Origin: Mauremys mutica
Taxonomy: Eukaryota > Chordata > Testudines > Geoemydidae
Length of the DNA: 64,000 nt
Assembly (NCBI RefSeq): GCF_020497125.1
Contig: NC_059077.1
Location: 21,026,840-21,090,839, forward strand
Direction: 5' to 3'
Positions 36,137 through 46,800 of this stretch are shown in pieces. Made by a program: the position numbers and the translations under genes. The stretch's first letter is position 1. Each line of letters starts with the position of its first letter. Below the pieces are notes generated by a model, which had not been told where the DNA came from, searched no databases, and saw nothing but the letters and a program-made list of their open reading frames with translations.

Positions 36137-36154
36137 GGGAGCTTTAAAGCTCCC
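36137..36154 (-). promoter_or_regulatory. Candidate RAX core promoter palindrome
   Basis: GGGAGCTTTAAAGCTCCC is an 18-base perfect palindrome centred on TTTAAA, about 255 bases upstream of the RAX start codon within the CpG island. TTTAAA can act as a TATA variant; the symmetry means it could also bind a dimeric factor. No start-site data are available. Confidence 0.4.
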
Positions 36155-36619
36155 TTCCGCGGGCAGCTGCGCCCGCTGAGCGCTCCTCTCCGCCACTGCC
36201 ACGCTTAGCGTCAGCCCGGGGGCTTTGTCTTCCCGGGGACACTGTGTCCACCTGCGTGAATGGGGTGAGCGACTCCTCCCCGCACTGCCAGGGAGCGGGG
36301 GCCGCCCTGCGCATTCAGACCCAGCTTCGCAGGGCCAGAGCTGCAGACGCCGGAATTAGCCGGAGGCTTGACAGAGGAACAATTCTTCCACAGTTATGAG
36401 TAACTCTGAAATCCTCTTGGCGCTGGGCCGGGTTTGGATCCTCAGACCCGAATGTGGGGAAGGCCCGATCTGAAAACCACTTGGTCTTTTCAAAAGTGGA
36501 TTTTCATTAACCAAAGCCAATCACAAAACCAGGGTAAAAATGCAGCTACTGCCCTAATTAGATGTAGTGACCTCAAAAATCTAACCTACTGTGTTGCTAT
36601 CATACTGCTTCAAACAACT

Positions 36620-37260
36620 CATAAGAACAGCCATACTTGGTCAGACCAAAGATCCATCCAGCCCAGTATCCTGTCCACCACAGTGGCCAATGCCAGGTGC
36701 CCCAGAGAGAGTGAACCTAACAGGTAATGATCAAGTGATCTCTCTCCTGCCATCCATCTCCATCCTCTGATGAACAGAGGCTAGGGACACCATTCCTTAC
36801 CCATCCTGGCTAATAGCCATTAATGGATTTAACCTCCATGCATTTATCCAGGTTGCTTTTAAACCCTGTTATAGTCCTCACCTTCACAACCTCCTCAGGC
36901 AAGGAGTTCCACAGGTTGATTGTGCGCTGTGTGAAGAACTTCCTTTTATTTGTTTTAAACCTGCTGCCCATTAATTTCATTTGGTGGCCCCTAGTTCTTA
37001 TATTATGGGAACTTTTCCTTATTCACTTTCTCCACACCACTCACGATTTTATATACCTCTATCATATCCCCCCTTAGTCTCCCTTTTCCAAGCTGAAAAG
37101 TCATAGCCTCTTTAATCTCTCCTCATATGGGACCCTTTCCAAACCCCTAATCATTTTACTTGCCCTTCTCTGAACCTTTTCTAGTGCCAGTGTATCTTTT
37201 TTGAGATGAGGATACCACATCTGTACCCAATATTGAAGATGTGGGCATACCATGGATTTA
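36620..37260 (-). mobile_element. CR1 LINE 3' part
   Basis: Read on the minus strand it ends in the CR1 3' UTR seen at 18834 (gtcagaccaaagatccatcc, agcccagtatcctgtc). Above that are cctcaggcaaggagttccac, ttaaacctgctgcccattaa and ctctatcatatccccccttag, the standard CR1 ORF2 C-terminal and UTR text. It has no long open frame. It is the only sizeable transposon within 2 kb of the RAX promoter. Confidence 0.9.
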
Positions 37261-39030
37261 ACTCAGCCCACCTTAGTTGAATCATTAGTTTGGGAAGAAG
37301 TCTACTTATATGCATTTTTAAAAACTTTTTAAAATTGATTTTTTTAAAGATATCAGTCCGCCTTGCTAAATTCTGATTATCTTGCATTCTGGGTTATCTT
37401 TTTATCCCATTTCCCTTTTTATATTGTAATTAGTTTGTTCTGTATTTGGATATTTCTGGTTTAATTACTTCTGTAAAATGCATTCTTTGCTATAGTAATG
37501 GCCCTCTGTTTGTTGGGAGGGAAATGTCTTTTTCTAAATTCGTTAAGCAATACATATGCTAATCGTTTTTCTATTCCTCTTTTTAAAAAATCCGTCTTGC
37601 TCTCAATGTTAGTGCAGATTTGTGGATAGATTTCCAAAGGTGTGTGGGAAAACGAAGTGAACGAAAATGAAGGGCCAGCAAATCTGAGAGAAGTCTTTCT
37701 CACAGTAAAACAGCGATGGTTACTTCGGAGAACGAAGTCTATTGAAAATCCAAACGTTACTGGCATCGGAGTTTAACTACTGTCTCACAGACCCTGGGAC
37801 CCACCGCAGGTTTAACGCAGCTTGTGATTTAAATGTTTCCTCTTCATTCCAGTTGTCCCGAAAAGGGGCGTTGTCTCCTGGAAACATCACAACATCTTCA
37901 GCTCCTTCCTGTTCGTTTTACTCCTCCCAGTTTGTCCCACTAAGGTCCCAAGCTCATTGAAGCCAATGGGGCTCTGGGAGTCAGTAAAACAAGCAGGGTC
38001 TGGCTTCATGCCTTGACACCAGTGCAGGCTTTTGGGGAAGGGAAGGGACGAGATTTCGTAGACAGGCTTTCGCCGCCGCCCCGCCCGAGCGGTGTGCTAC
38101 AGACTCTATTCGTGGTAGTGAGCGGAGATTATTTGCAGGGAGAACCGGTGTCTTCCTTCGGGGGCGTCAGTCCTGGTGCTGTTCAGCAGCTGGAGTCCGA
38201 TCAGACCGTTTCCTTCGCCAGGGGAGAGCTCTCCAGCCATTCTGCCTGGGCACCGGCTGCACATCCAATAGACCAACTAACTTCTTCAGCAACAGTTAGG
38301 GGTGCTGGAGAGACACTCCTGGCTTGGCTGCCAGGCAAAGCACAGCGACCCCTTGTCATCGCTCAGAGCTCGGGGGTAGCCCGGAGAACCCACAGAAAAT
38401 TGACAGTGGGCTCGCTGGAGCCTGTCATGAAATCCAACAGGGTAGTTAAAATTCTACCGTGTCTCTCAGCTCGCCAGAAACGTTTCATTGCATTAACCAT
38501 AACAATAAATGATCCATTAAAAGGTAGAGTTCTTGGTCGATACCTGACGTTTTCTCTAACCATCTGTTGACGTTTTGCTCTCCAAATGTGGCCAACGTAA
38601 TTAAAAACAACAACAACACATAATTAGGTTTCAACTAGAAGCTGATCTCAAACGAAGAGGGCTTGTGTGTTGGGATCACAGTTACTGATCTACCATTATT
38701 TCTAAATCTAAAACCGGATCTGGACATTATTCCTAAATCAAGCTGAGCATAAATAGAGGAGGTTAAAGCTGAGATTCTGAATTACACTGGCTGGAAGGAG
38801 TGCCTGCCGGGCTCCTCGCTGGGCGATAAACCCTGACCCAGGCAGGACAGAAGCAGTGGTGAAGTGATCAGATGTACCTAATGCCCAGAGATGGAACGAT
38901 TTTGTACTGGATGGTCAGACATGGGGCCACTGAGTGGACCTTCAGCTCAGAAGAGGACTGAACAAATGGCAAATGAGCTTCCCACAGGGCAGGGAAACCA
39001 TTCGTAGTACTTTGCTGTCTCGGATAGTGG
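37261..39030. other. RAX upstream region, single-copy
   Basis: No gene recognised. An open frame at 38013-38570 of 185 codons has no familiar domain and no codon-like signal I trust. The interval 38420-38640 is listed separately as a candidate enhancer. Confidence 0.55.
38420..38640. promoter_or_regulatory. Candidate RAX upstream enhancer
   Basis: About 2.6 kb upstream of the RAX start, this A/T-rich, transposon-free block has SOX-type motifs (cattgcatt, aacaataaat), homeodomain TAATTAAAA and CATAATTAGG sites, and a GATCC/TAAC-rich stretch. A conserved SOX2/OTX2-bound element about 2 kb upstream of rax is known in frogs. Equivalence is inferred from position and motif types only. Confidence 0.3.
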
Positions 39031-39037
39031 CAGAGTT

Positions 39038-39131
39038 AATAGAAGCAGCAAAGAGTCCTGTGGCACCTTATAGACTAACAGACGTTTTGCAGCATGAGCT
39101 TTCGTGGGTGAATACCCACTTCTTCAGATGC
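39038..39131 (-). repeat. 'cacgaaagctcatg' family repeat, copy 3
   Basis: It is the reverse complement of copy 1: agcaaagagtcctgtggcac, cttatagactaacagacgtt and catgagctttcgtgggtgaa. The identity with 15863-15955 is high over about 90 bases. Confidence 0.85.
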
Positions 39132-39324
39132 AAGAGTTAATAGTTATACCAATGGGGTGGCCATCACGTGGGACAGTAGGCAGAGGAGTTTGTGCCTGTT
39201 CAGTTTCTGCTCACCAGCACGGAGAGGAAGATAACGAACTAGCTAATTTTCCCTTGGCACTTGTCTTCCCCCCTACCCGAGGAAGTTTACATAAAATGAA
39301 TTCTCAATATTAAACCGAGCCGTG

Positions 39325-39345
39325 GACTCTCTCTCTCTCTGGATG
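39325..39345. repeat. (CT)n run
   Basis: A short CTCTCTCT tract next to segment A. The partner at 41397 has only ggctctctgg, so the run expanded or arose separately. Confidence 0.8.
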
Positions 39346-39430
39346 GACAGAAAAGCTAAACTGAGAGAGAAAAATACACAGGCCAGTATCAGCCTGTGTC
39401 CGATGGGCACGTTCAGGTTCCGCGCTTGTT
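39343..39430 (-). other. Coding-like duplicated segment A, product unknown
   Basis: On the minus strand the segment reads EEQARNLNVPIGHRLILACV then FFSLSLAF in an open frame running from 39590 to 39273. Its partner at 41403-41495 shares NVPIGHRLIL.CVFFSLSL, and nearly all base differences fall at third codon positions. The peptide is basic then hydrophobic, like a signal or membrane segment. Here the first residue of the shared block is preceded by Leu (CTG), not Met. I do not recognise the family. It may be part of an unknown gene, or of an old repeat with a former coding sequence. Confidence 0.4.
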
Positions 39431-39431
39431 C

Positions 39432-41076
39432 CTCCGAGAGGGATTGGCAGCGCTTTCCTGCGCCGGAGTCCTGGCCACACGCTGCTAAGGGGCTTAGGGG
39501 TTTGTTTGTTGCCCCAGAGATAATTCCGTTTAGAACAGCCCGGCTCCCCCGCAGAGCGCCAGGTGAGGTGAGCCTGCAGTTACTGTGCACTGGGGGAAAG
39601 CAGGAAAAAACTCAGCGGCCACTGGCACGGAGGGAAGAGACAGAGAAAGGACAAGAAAAGGTTAGGCCAGCTTTTGTGCGCAGTATAAAAAGCAAGTCAA
39701 TACCATTGTGGGGGCATTGGAGGGTACTCAAAGCAATCCGCCGGGGGTCATTGTGACGGTTTAATCTACATGTGTATTTCCCAAGAACGCTATTAGTGAA
39801 GATGAATGGACTGTGCAATGTCCCTAATTTCTTCTCCTTTGGAGCTGGAGGTTTAGGGCCCTCACACAAAATGCGCCCGTCCCTCCAGAAACACGAGGCG
39901 CGGAATCCCTCTGCACCATGCAGCAAAACGTGCAAAATGAAATTGCAAACTGCTGCTCAGCTCCCGAGCAGGGAATAAGGGCACAAAGGAGCCAGGGAAG
40001 CCGGGTAGCGCCTTCTGCAAAAGCCACAGCCTGTGGTCCTGCAGATGGGCTGTTTTCGCGTCTCACCAGGGCTGGATCAAAGGTAGAGGGGCCAGCTTCC
40101 CAAACCACAGTGTGCGGGAGTCCTCCACTGTGACCTAACACAGCAGGATAATGGCCCACCCAATATCCAAGGTTCCTTCCTCGTGGCTAAGGAGCCCCTA
40201 TTTTATTTTGTACCTTAGGGTCCCATAATCTATTATACATCCCGATATGACATCCATTACCACACAGGCTTGGAATAACTACTCAGACCATGATGTATAA
40301 TGTGGGGGGTCAGCTGCCAACCCCCCTCAGAGAGAACTAGCGATTACTGCACAGACAGTGTAACAAATTTGTCTTTATCCCGCCAACCAAGACTAACACT
40401 TGCAGTTTAGGTTAGCAAAAGGAGGACGGGTAATTGGTTGAACGTCTTCCTTTGATACTCAGGCATTAGCCACTAGGTAAATCCTCTGCACACCCCTGAA
40501 TCCCATCTCACACTAGTGTGACATCTCAGAAACTGATCCCACGACAGGCCGGAGCTTAGCAAAGACGATTTCGACTTGGACATGACAAATAGGGGAATAG
40601 GATAAGCTCTGAAAATATCAATCATCTGAATCAAGTAGCTGGGATATTCCTCGCCTTTGTGAGATAGTCCTCGCCCCTTCCCGTTCCCTAGCCTCTTGCA
40701 AAGGTGTTTTGTATTATTACTATTATTGTTGCAGGTACTTTATGAAAAAAAGTGTGAGACAAAAATAGAGAATCTGTGAAGCATTTATATACCAGCTTCT
40801 ACCAGCATAGAAGAGAATAACCGATCTCTTGTCAATAATACTCAGCAATATGCATCGTCTTCTCCCTTATAGGGCAAGATGAAAGCAGAACCACAAAGCA
40901 TTGATCCACAGAATCCCGCTTTCCTTTCCCATCTCCTTTTTTTGTCTAGATCAAATGATCGATGCGTTTACCCCCACCCACCCATTTAAACTGTACATAA
41001 ACAAACAAACAGTTTTAACCGTTACGATACTTACCAAGATGGGTGTATTGAAACAACAGAGCGCAAGGGCAGGTTT
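39432..41076. other. RAX upstream region, no gene recognised
   Basis: No transposon or exon was recognised. Open frames on both strands at 39322-40159 overlap one another and lack family support. Confidence 0.55.
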
Positions 41077-41392
41077 TAAATAGGCAGCAGGTTTAAAACA
41101 CACAAAGCACAGTCAGCCCGTGGAACTCTTTGCCAGAGCATGTTGTGACGGCCACGACTCTGCCAGGGTTCTAGCTAGAACTAGATACATTCATGGAGGA
41201 GAGAACCATTACCCAGGATGGGCAGAGGTGGTGTCCCTGACCTCTTTGTCAGACGCTGGGAATGGGGGAGAAGGGATGGATCATTTGATGATTACCTGTT
41301 CTGTTCCCGGCATTGGCCACTGTCAGAAGACAGGATCCTGGGCTAGGTGGACCTTTGGTCTGCCCCACTATGGCCCTTCTTATGAAGGGTAA
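41077..41392 (+). mobile_element. CR1 LINE 3' end
   Basis: It contains ggcagcaggtttaaaac, gtggaactctttgccagagc, acattggccac-like text and the ending gggctaggtggacctttggt, then atggcccttcttatg. This is a classic CR1 3' UTR terminating in CTTATG. It is 5'-truncated, about 320 bases. Confidence 0.92.
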
Positions 41393-41402
41393 ATATGGCT
41401 CT

Positions 41403-41495
41403 CTGGCTGGACAGCGAAGTCTAAACTAAGAGAAAAAAACACACAAGACAGTATCAGCCTGTGCCCTATTGGAACATTCATACTCCCCGTTCCTT
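41403..41495 (-). other. Coding-like duplicated segment B, product unknown
   Basis: The minus strand reads MNVPIGHRLILSCVFFSLSL and then DFAVQPESHIYPS before a stop at 41380. An ATG precedes the shared block. It matches segment A at 39343-39430 with eight synonymous and one non-synonymous codon differences over 19 codons, then loses frame by a 1-base indel after the TTA codon. The right-hand neighbour is unique DNA; the left-hand neighbour is a CR1 3' end that begins about 10 bases away. Function unknown; could be a small signal-peptide-like exon or a repeat. Confidence 0.4.
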
Positions 41496-42054
41496 CCTCC
41501 AACAGACTGTTATAAAAACCTATAGGAATTTGTATTGTGTTTTTCCTATGTCTACATAGCTCATATGATTTGCACATGGAAAAGCTCTTTTTGAAAACAC
41601 AACTTGAACTTTACTGAGGAACTGGCGTCCTTGGCTTTTTACTTATTGCGGGGTCCCTCGCAGTCCTGTGTAACATTGGTTTCCCGAAAGACGCATGTGC
41701 AGTTCCCATCCGCTTGGACAGTTGATGACCCTTGTTCAGCCCAGTGTAGATGAAACATAGACGCATCGTTAACAAGGAACGCGGGATATCCGCTGTAGGT
41801 TACTACACGTGGGGGTATACAAGACTGAGATTAACTATGTATCTGTTCAGTGTCCAGCACAATTCAGCCCGCCTTGGTTAAAGCGTCAAGATGCTTCTCC
41901 AGTAGGAGCAATGTTACAGCTTAAATAACCACGTGTCACTTCTCCCGTCGGTGAATAAGCCAGGTGTGTGCCGCTGAGACGCACAGACCTGGGCCGGTTG
42001 CACCAGTGATTTCTCCTGAGAGGGCGGAGCTGCGAGTGTCATGCCGCAAAGCTA

Positions 42055-42115
42055 TATTAATGCAATCCTTCTTTACTTGTTTTCCAATTAGCCTAATTGA
42101 ATTCAGATTGCTGCA
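42055..42115. promoter_or_regulatory. Homeodomain-site cluster
   Basis: CTATATTAATGCAATCC, CAATTAGCCTAATTG (a palindrome-like pair of TAATT/AATTA sites) and GAATTCAGATTGCTGCAAAG lie within 60 bases about 6.2 kb upstream of the RAX start. They could bind homeodomain factors cooperatively. Conservation is unknown. Confidence 0.3.
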
Positions 42116-42377
42116 AAGTGGGCACCAGAGACGTTGATCTTGATGGGATGACGGCCCTGAGCTCTAGCGATCCTATTAGCGGTAAGAATGCAAATCCCAG
42201 GTAGACCCTTTAGCAGCAACAGCTCCCATGTGACAGACCCCTGCTAATCTGCTGTCTTCCCGGCCAGTCCCCCCCCACGTATGCGGCCCCCCCCCCCGCG
42301 GGAGAGAACGTTTAGAGAAAGTACTTAGAGCAAGATCGTTTATTAATTATTAGTGGTGTTGTAATAGGAGCGGGGAT

Positions 42378-42442
42378 CTGGGCCTGGCTTATTCCTGGCT
42401 CTGCCCCAGGCTGGCTTAATGACCCAGGGCAAGTCACTCGGG
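42378..42442 (+). mobile_element. MIR-like SINE fragment
   Basis: tggcttattcctggctctgc, then gctggcttaatgacccaggg and caagtcactcgggga match the central part of MIR-type SINEs. Short and diverged. Confidence 0.6.
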
Positions 42443-43639
42443 GACCGCTTTCAGAGGCGGCCATTGATTTAGAAGGGGGGGGGCGGGTTGGGTGCTCAGC
42501 CTGCCTGACCCAACCGCAGGTCTGATTTTCGGAAGCGGCCACAACTCCCTGTGCAGGCGGTGGGGCCTGCGAGTACTGAGGCGCGAGGGGGTCTCAAACC
42601 CGCGGGCACCGCCCGCGAAGGCGCTTACAGCTACTGTCTGTTTGTGCCCCCCCCCCTTTTTGGACTTCCCCTCGCTCCGTTTTTCACACCTGTCAGCTGG
42701 AGCCGCGCACCTACCCCCAGCCCTGGAGTGAGAGTGAATTCGCGTTTGGGAAGCGGTGTTAGGGGCGCTGCAAATGCAAAGCTGCAGTAACACTACTGCT
42801 GTCCAGACGCACTGATCAATAAGCAGGGCAAGAATAATTTTGGCTGGGTTATCAAAGGCCTCTAAATCCCTTAAACAATCCCAAGCTTTATTTCGAAAAG
42901 GCCCTGCCACCAGTCCCACAACATTCAGGGTGGGACACAGCTAATGAAGATTACAGTTTAAGACTACACTGCCTTTAAACTGGAACAACATGCCAATCAT
43001 AAACATGTAAGAGACCAAAGCAACCCCAGATCTGCTGCTAGAGGGGAACCCCCTCATTTTGTATCCTGTGTAACACCAAGTAAGTTGTAGAGTTTCACAT
43101 ATAATACAAAGATAACCTTTCGCTTGCGGACTGGTAGCGCTGTTGGGGGGTGGTGTGGGTGTGTGTGTGCGCGCACTTCCTCTCTATAACCATGAAATAA
43201 TAGTAATCATTTCTCTGAAAAATAACAGGAGCAGGGGAAGCAGAGGTGAGCCACACAGGGATCAGCCTTAACTCCCCCCGAAGAAGGACTAGGTTCAGTG
43301 AGGAGAAATGGACTGAATCCCACTCGCCAAGAGCCACCCCCAACAAAGCTCAGACACCTACTGCTCCAAGGTGAAGTGGCAGATACGGAGCGGACTTGGT
43401 CTACATGGAGGATTCTCTCCCACTTTTGCTCTAGCACGTACACAGCGCCATTCGTGGGAGCATTAATACGGATCAGTCACAAGCTGTGTTTAAACACAGT
43501 CCTCCACACAGGCTCAGAGCCGGTTTATGTGGCCCCTTCCCTCCTTTTCCCCACCAATGGAATGGTAGCCGCTGGGAATTGTGCTTCTGATTTATGCAGG
43601 TGAGATGGTTGAGCTCTTTTTGTGTGTAAAATCAGCGCT

Positions 43640-43805
43640 GTTCAGAGCTCTGTTGCTGGCCTGCTGAGGGACCTTGGTAAAGTTACTTCACTGCCGTGCC
43701 TCAGTTTCCCCATCGGTAAAACGGGGATATTACTGACGCTTCCCTTCTTTGTAAGGTACTTTGAAATCCACAGAAGAAAAGTGCTATTTAAGAGATAAGT
43801 GGTGG
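43640..43805 (+). mobile_element. CORE-SINE / MIR-like SINE
   Basis: gctggcctgctgagggacct, gtgcctcagtttccccatcg and gtaaaacggggatattactg are the CORE region, followed by gtactttgaaatcc and a tail with agtgctatttaagagataag. The order matches MIR-type elements in amniotes. Confidence 0.88.
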
Positions 43806-46800
43806 TGGTAAGGATTTTGTAAATTTTTACTGGTAATAAACTGCTAGATCCCCGTGAGACAATTTAAGACACTGATTCTTCAAAGCTTTGCACCCATATT
43901 TAACGATCTCTTGCCAGTAACCTCAGTGAAGGCAATGGACCTAGTGCTCCCAGTTATTGAGGCAAATAATGTCTTTCCGTATTTGACTCGTGCTTTAAAA
44001 AAAAATAACTGTCAATTACCCAGAAACGCCTCCACATCGGTATTTGTCTAGGTTTGAAAACGCTGTTGAAGAAAGTGGCAAGCTAATTTCTGAAAACGCG
44101 AGCCCTTTAACGACCAGAGCATGAGGTCATCTTTTTTAAGTGCCAGACAGTGGGTCAGATGGCAGGAAGGATTTACTATTCAATCCCGTTGCTTTTCATT
44201 CTCTGCTGGCTGCTGCTTTTAGATTTTTGCAAACCTAAACCAGAATGGGAATCTCACCTATTTCTCCGTAAAGTGCAAGGTGTGTTTGCATTCCCGTTCA
44301 CAAGTCCTCGGAGGTGGTTTTTGTAGGCAGCACCATGCCTCTGTCAGCAAAGTGCCATCTCTTCTATACACGATTTTGAAACTTGTCTCAAATAAGTGAT
44401 TTGATTTCCCAGAGGAGTTGAACATCTCCAGCGTCCAGTGGAAAATCAAGCCACTGAAGACGCCCAAACGTAGATCCAGGTAGCGAATATTAGTCACCCA
44501 CGTTTCAAAATTCTAGCTGGTGTTTTTGTTTTGAGTCCTTCGCTTGTCTTTAAAAATGGCGCATAAACTAATCCGATCCCTTTCAAACGGTATTTTAGTT
44601 CACTTCACTCTTGTTAGTATCAGCCCAGCTTTGTCAGAGCACCCATTTGCTTTGAAGTTCTTCTGTAGCTGCCCTCAGCCCCCAGATTTCGGCGCAGATC
44701 ACCCATACATTAAAGACGACATTACTTTTTAGTAACGCGGGACAGCGTACAGCGAAAAGTCTTTCCCAACAGCGACTTCTATAATTACACTTTAAATCTA
44801 TTCGCTTCATTCAACCCTAGATTTTTATGGAATCTCATTAATCACTTGTGAGTGATTCTGATTGTACTTTCTCCGTTGACCCTTTAAACTGTGAAAATGC
44901 TGATCCTATATGTACTGACGAATTTAATTAGCTGCTTCAAACCACCAGATGCTTTCAATAAGATTTTCAAGATGTTCCTGTCACGTTTTAATTCAAAGGT
45001 CAAATGCTTTAGATGTGTTTACTGGGGTGTTTTTAGACAAGGTACTTTAATCTGCAAAGCTACACGAAGGTTTGGCGGTAGTATCAGGTTGATGTAGGGA
45101 AAAAATATAAATGGAGGCATGGACTGATCACCAGACGTTAAAAGGTTGAAATTGGGCTTGTGACACTGTTTTTCTTCTTCTTTGTGATGTAGAAAAGGCT
45201 GAAACTTTTTAGTTTCACACACATCTGTTTGTTTTTTTACTTAAGTAAAAATGTTCTGGAAACTGGTGACTGGTTACACGATGACATCACAAGAGACAAA
45301 CTCAAACAAGTGCAAGGGGAAGATTTTTCAAGCATAAAACATATTAAACTCTGATGACTAAAGAACTCTTTGGAGAAAGGGAGGGTCTTTATTAAAGCTT
45401 CTCCTCACCCCTTCAGTTAAGATGTGAGTACCTTCAAGATGTCCCAGAAGTCTTTCTGAGAAAGGGAAGACCAGACTTGACATTCCTGCCATTTTCTAAG
45501 GTGAAAAGGCAAAAACAACCACCACCACCACCAATACTTTTTGGGGGAAGGCCCCATGCTCATAGGTGGGCTAGAGGAGAACCATATTATAACAAATCCA
45601 GTTATTAGCAATCCTTTGCAGTTCACCTTTTAAACAATAGTTGCCAAGAGATACAACACAATGGATGTCACAGTTACAGGGTTAGCTGTACCGCTGTCCC
45701 ATTCTGGTCTCTCCAAATGCATCTTCCAGGTGCCAGACCTCATGTGCTCATCTATTCTGGGATGGAATTTCACAATTCCTCCACTCTTAGACCAGGTCCT
45801 GGGGCTATAGTCCCCTAGGGATCCCCCAGGCTTACCCACCAGATCTGACAGGGTGCGGAACGTGCAGTTCTTCCCTTCAGGAGCCTGTGTCCAGGGGTGA
45901 ATACAGTGACAAGACAGCCTTCTAAAGCTAAAAATGTTGGCTGGTTTTTAAACCCATTTCTCCCCTAAATGCTTTGTTCCTACTGCAAAACAAACAGCCC
46001 ATGCAATCCCCTTATGGTAACCTAGGCAGGCCTAACTTCTTCAGCCACGCCAGCAAGTGCCTGCGTCTCAATCTGGTTTCCCAGAACAGCTCCTCACTCT
46101 GTTAAGAGACCCTGCCCACATTCATGCATGTGCTTAATTTTACTATTATTAGTGGCCCATTGACTTCAATAAGAACACTTGTAGTGCAGCAAAGCACAAG
46201 TGAGAATTTAGGGACATAACCAGCTTTCTCATCCTTGCTCTCTGGGATGTTATCCTCCTAGAATTGCAGTCTTCCAGAGTCTTCTAGGCCAGATAAGAAT
46301 GGACTTTATAATTTAAAAAATAAGCAGATTTTATTTTGAAAAAAGAAATCAAATCAAGCTTTTTTTAAAAAAAAAAATGGCACAAGTCCATTCCTCCTCG
46401 CCCCTTAATATTACATAGGAAACACAAAAAAGGCCCATATTGACACATCTGTCAACCTAGGCATGACCAAGGTCAAATTTGTACTACCCATAGGGCTAAT
46501 TTGGTGGAAATAACAGGTTGTGCCAAACCAAACTGTCTTTTTACAACCACACCCTTATATACACCCACACACTTAAGCCCTAGTGTTCAAAAACCCTGCT
46601 TTTCACACACAATTATTGCACAACTTTGGCATTAAATGGACTAGCCCATGTGTAAGGAATTAAAAATAATTTGTTTAATGAAACCCCTTCAGGCATCTAT
46701 CACTATAACAGAAGATTAACTATAGTAGTAGTAGAAGAGAGATAGTAAAAAAGGTAGATTTACTATTCATTAGCTAATTGTAATTTGTTATAAATAGGGT

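Larger units (their letters stand above)
34900..36320. promoter_or_regulatory. CpG island over RAX exons 1-2 and promoter
   Basis: CpG dinucleotides are dense here (e.g. 35160-35230, 35520-35620, 36030-36200), unlike the CpG-poor surrounding DNA. It covers the first two RAX exons and about 430 bases upstream of the start codon, as expected of a developmental regulator controlled by Polycomb and CpG-island mechanisms. Limits are by eye. Confidence 0.8.
41578..43635. other. RAX upstream region, no gene recognised
   Basis: Single-copy DNA with a GC-rich patch at 42480-42760 and runs of C and G at 42271-42300 and 42474-42486. A MIR-like fragment is annotated at 42378-42442. Open frames at 42434-42919 and 42492-42790 are overlapping by-products of the GC-rich patch. 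Confidence 0.6.

Noticed and set aside
38013..38570. 185-codon plus-strand open frame upstream of RAX
   Set aside because: No recognisable domain, no splice or initiation context, and antisense to nothing known. A long open frame of this size can occur by chance in moderately GC-rich DNA.
42434..42919. 161-codon minus-strand open frame with overlapping plus-strand frames
   Set aside because: It lies in a GC-rich patch open on several frames at once and has no family similarity I know.
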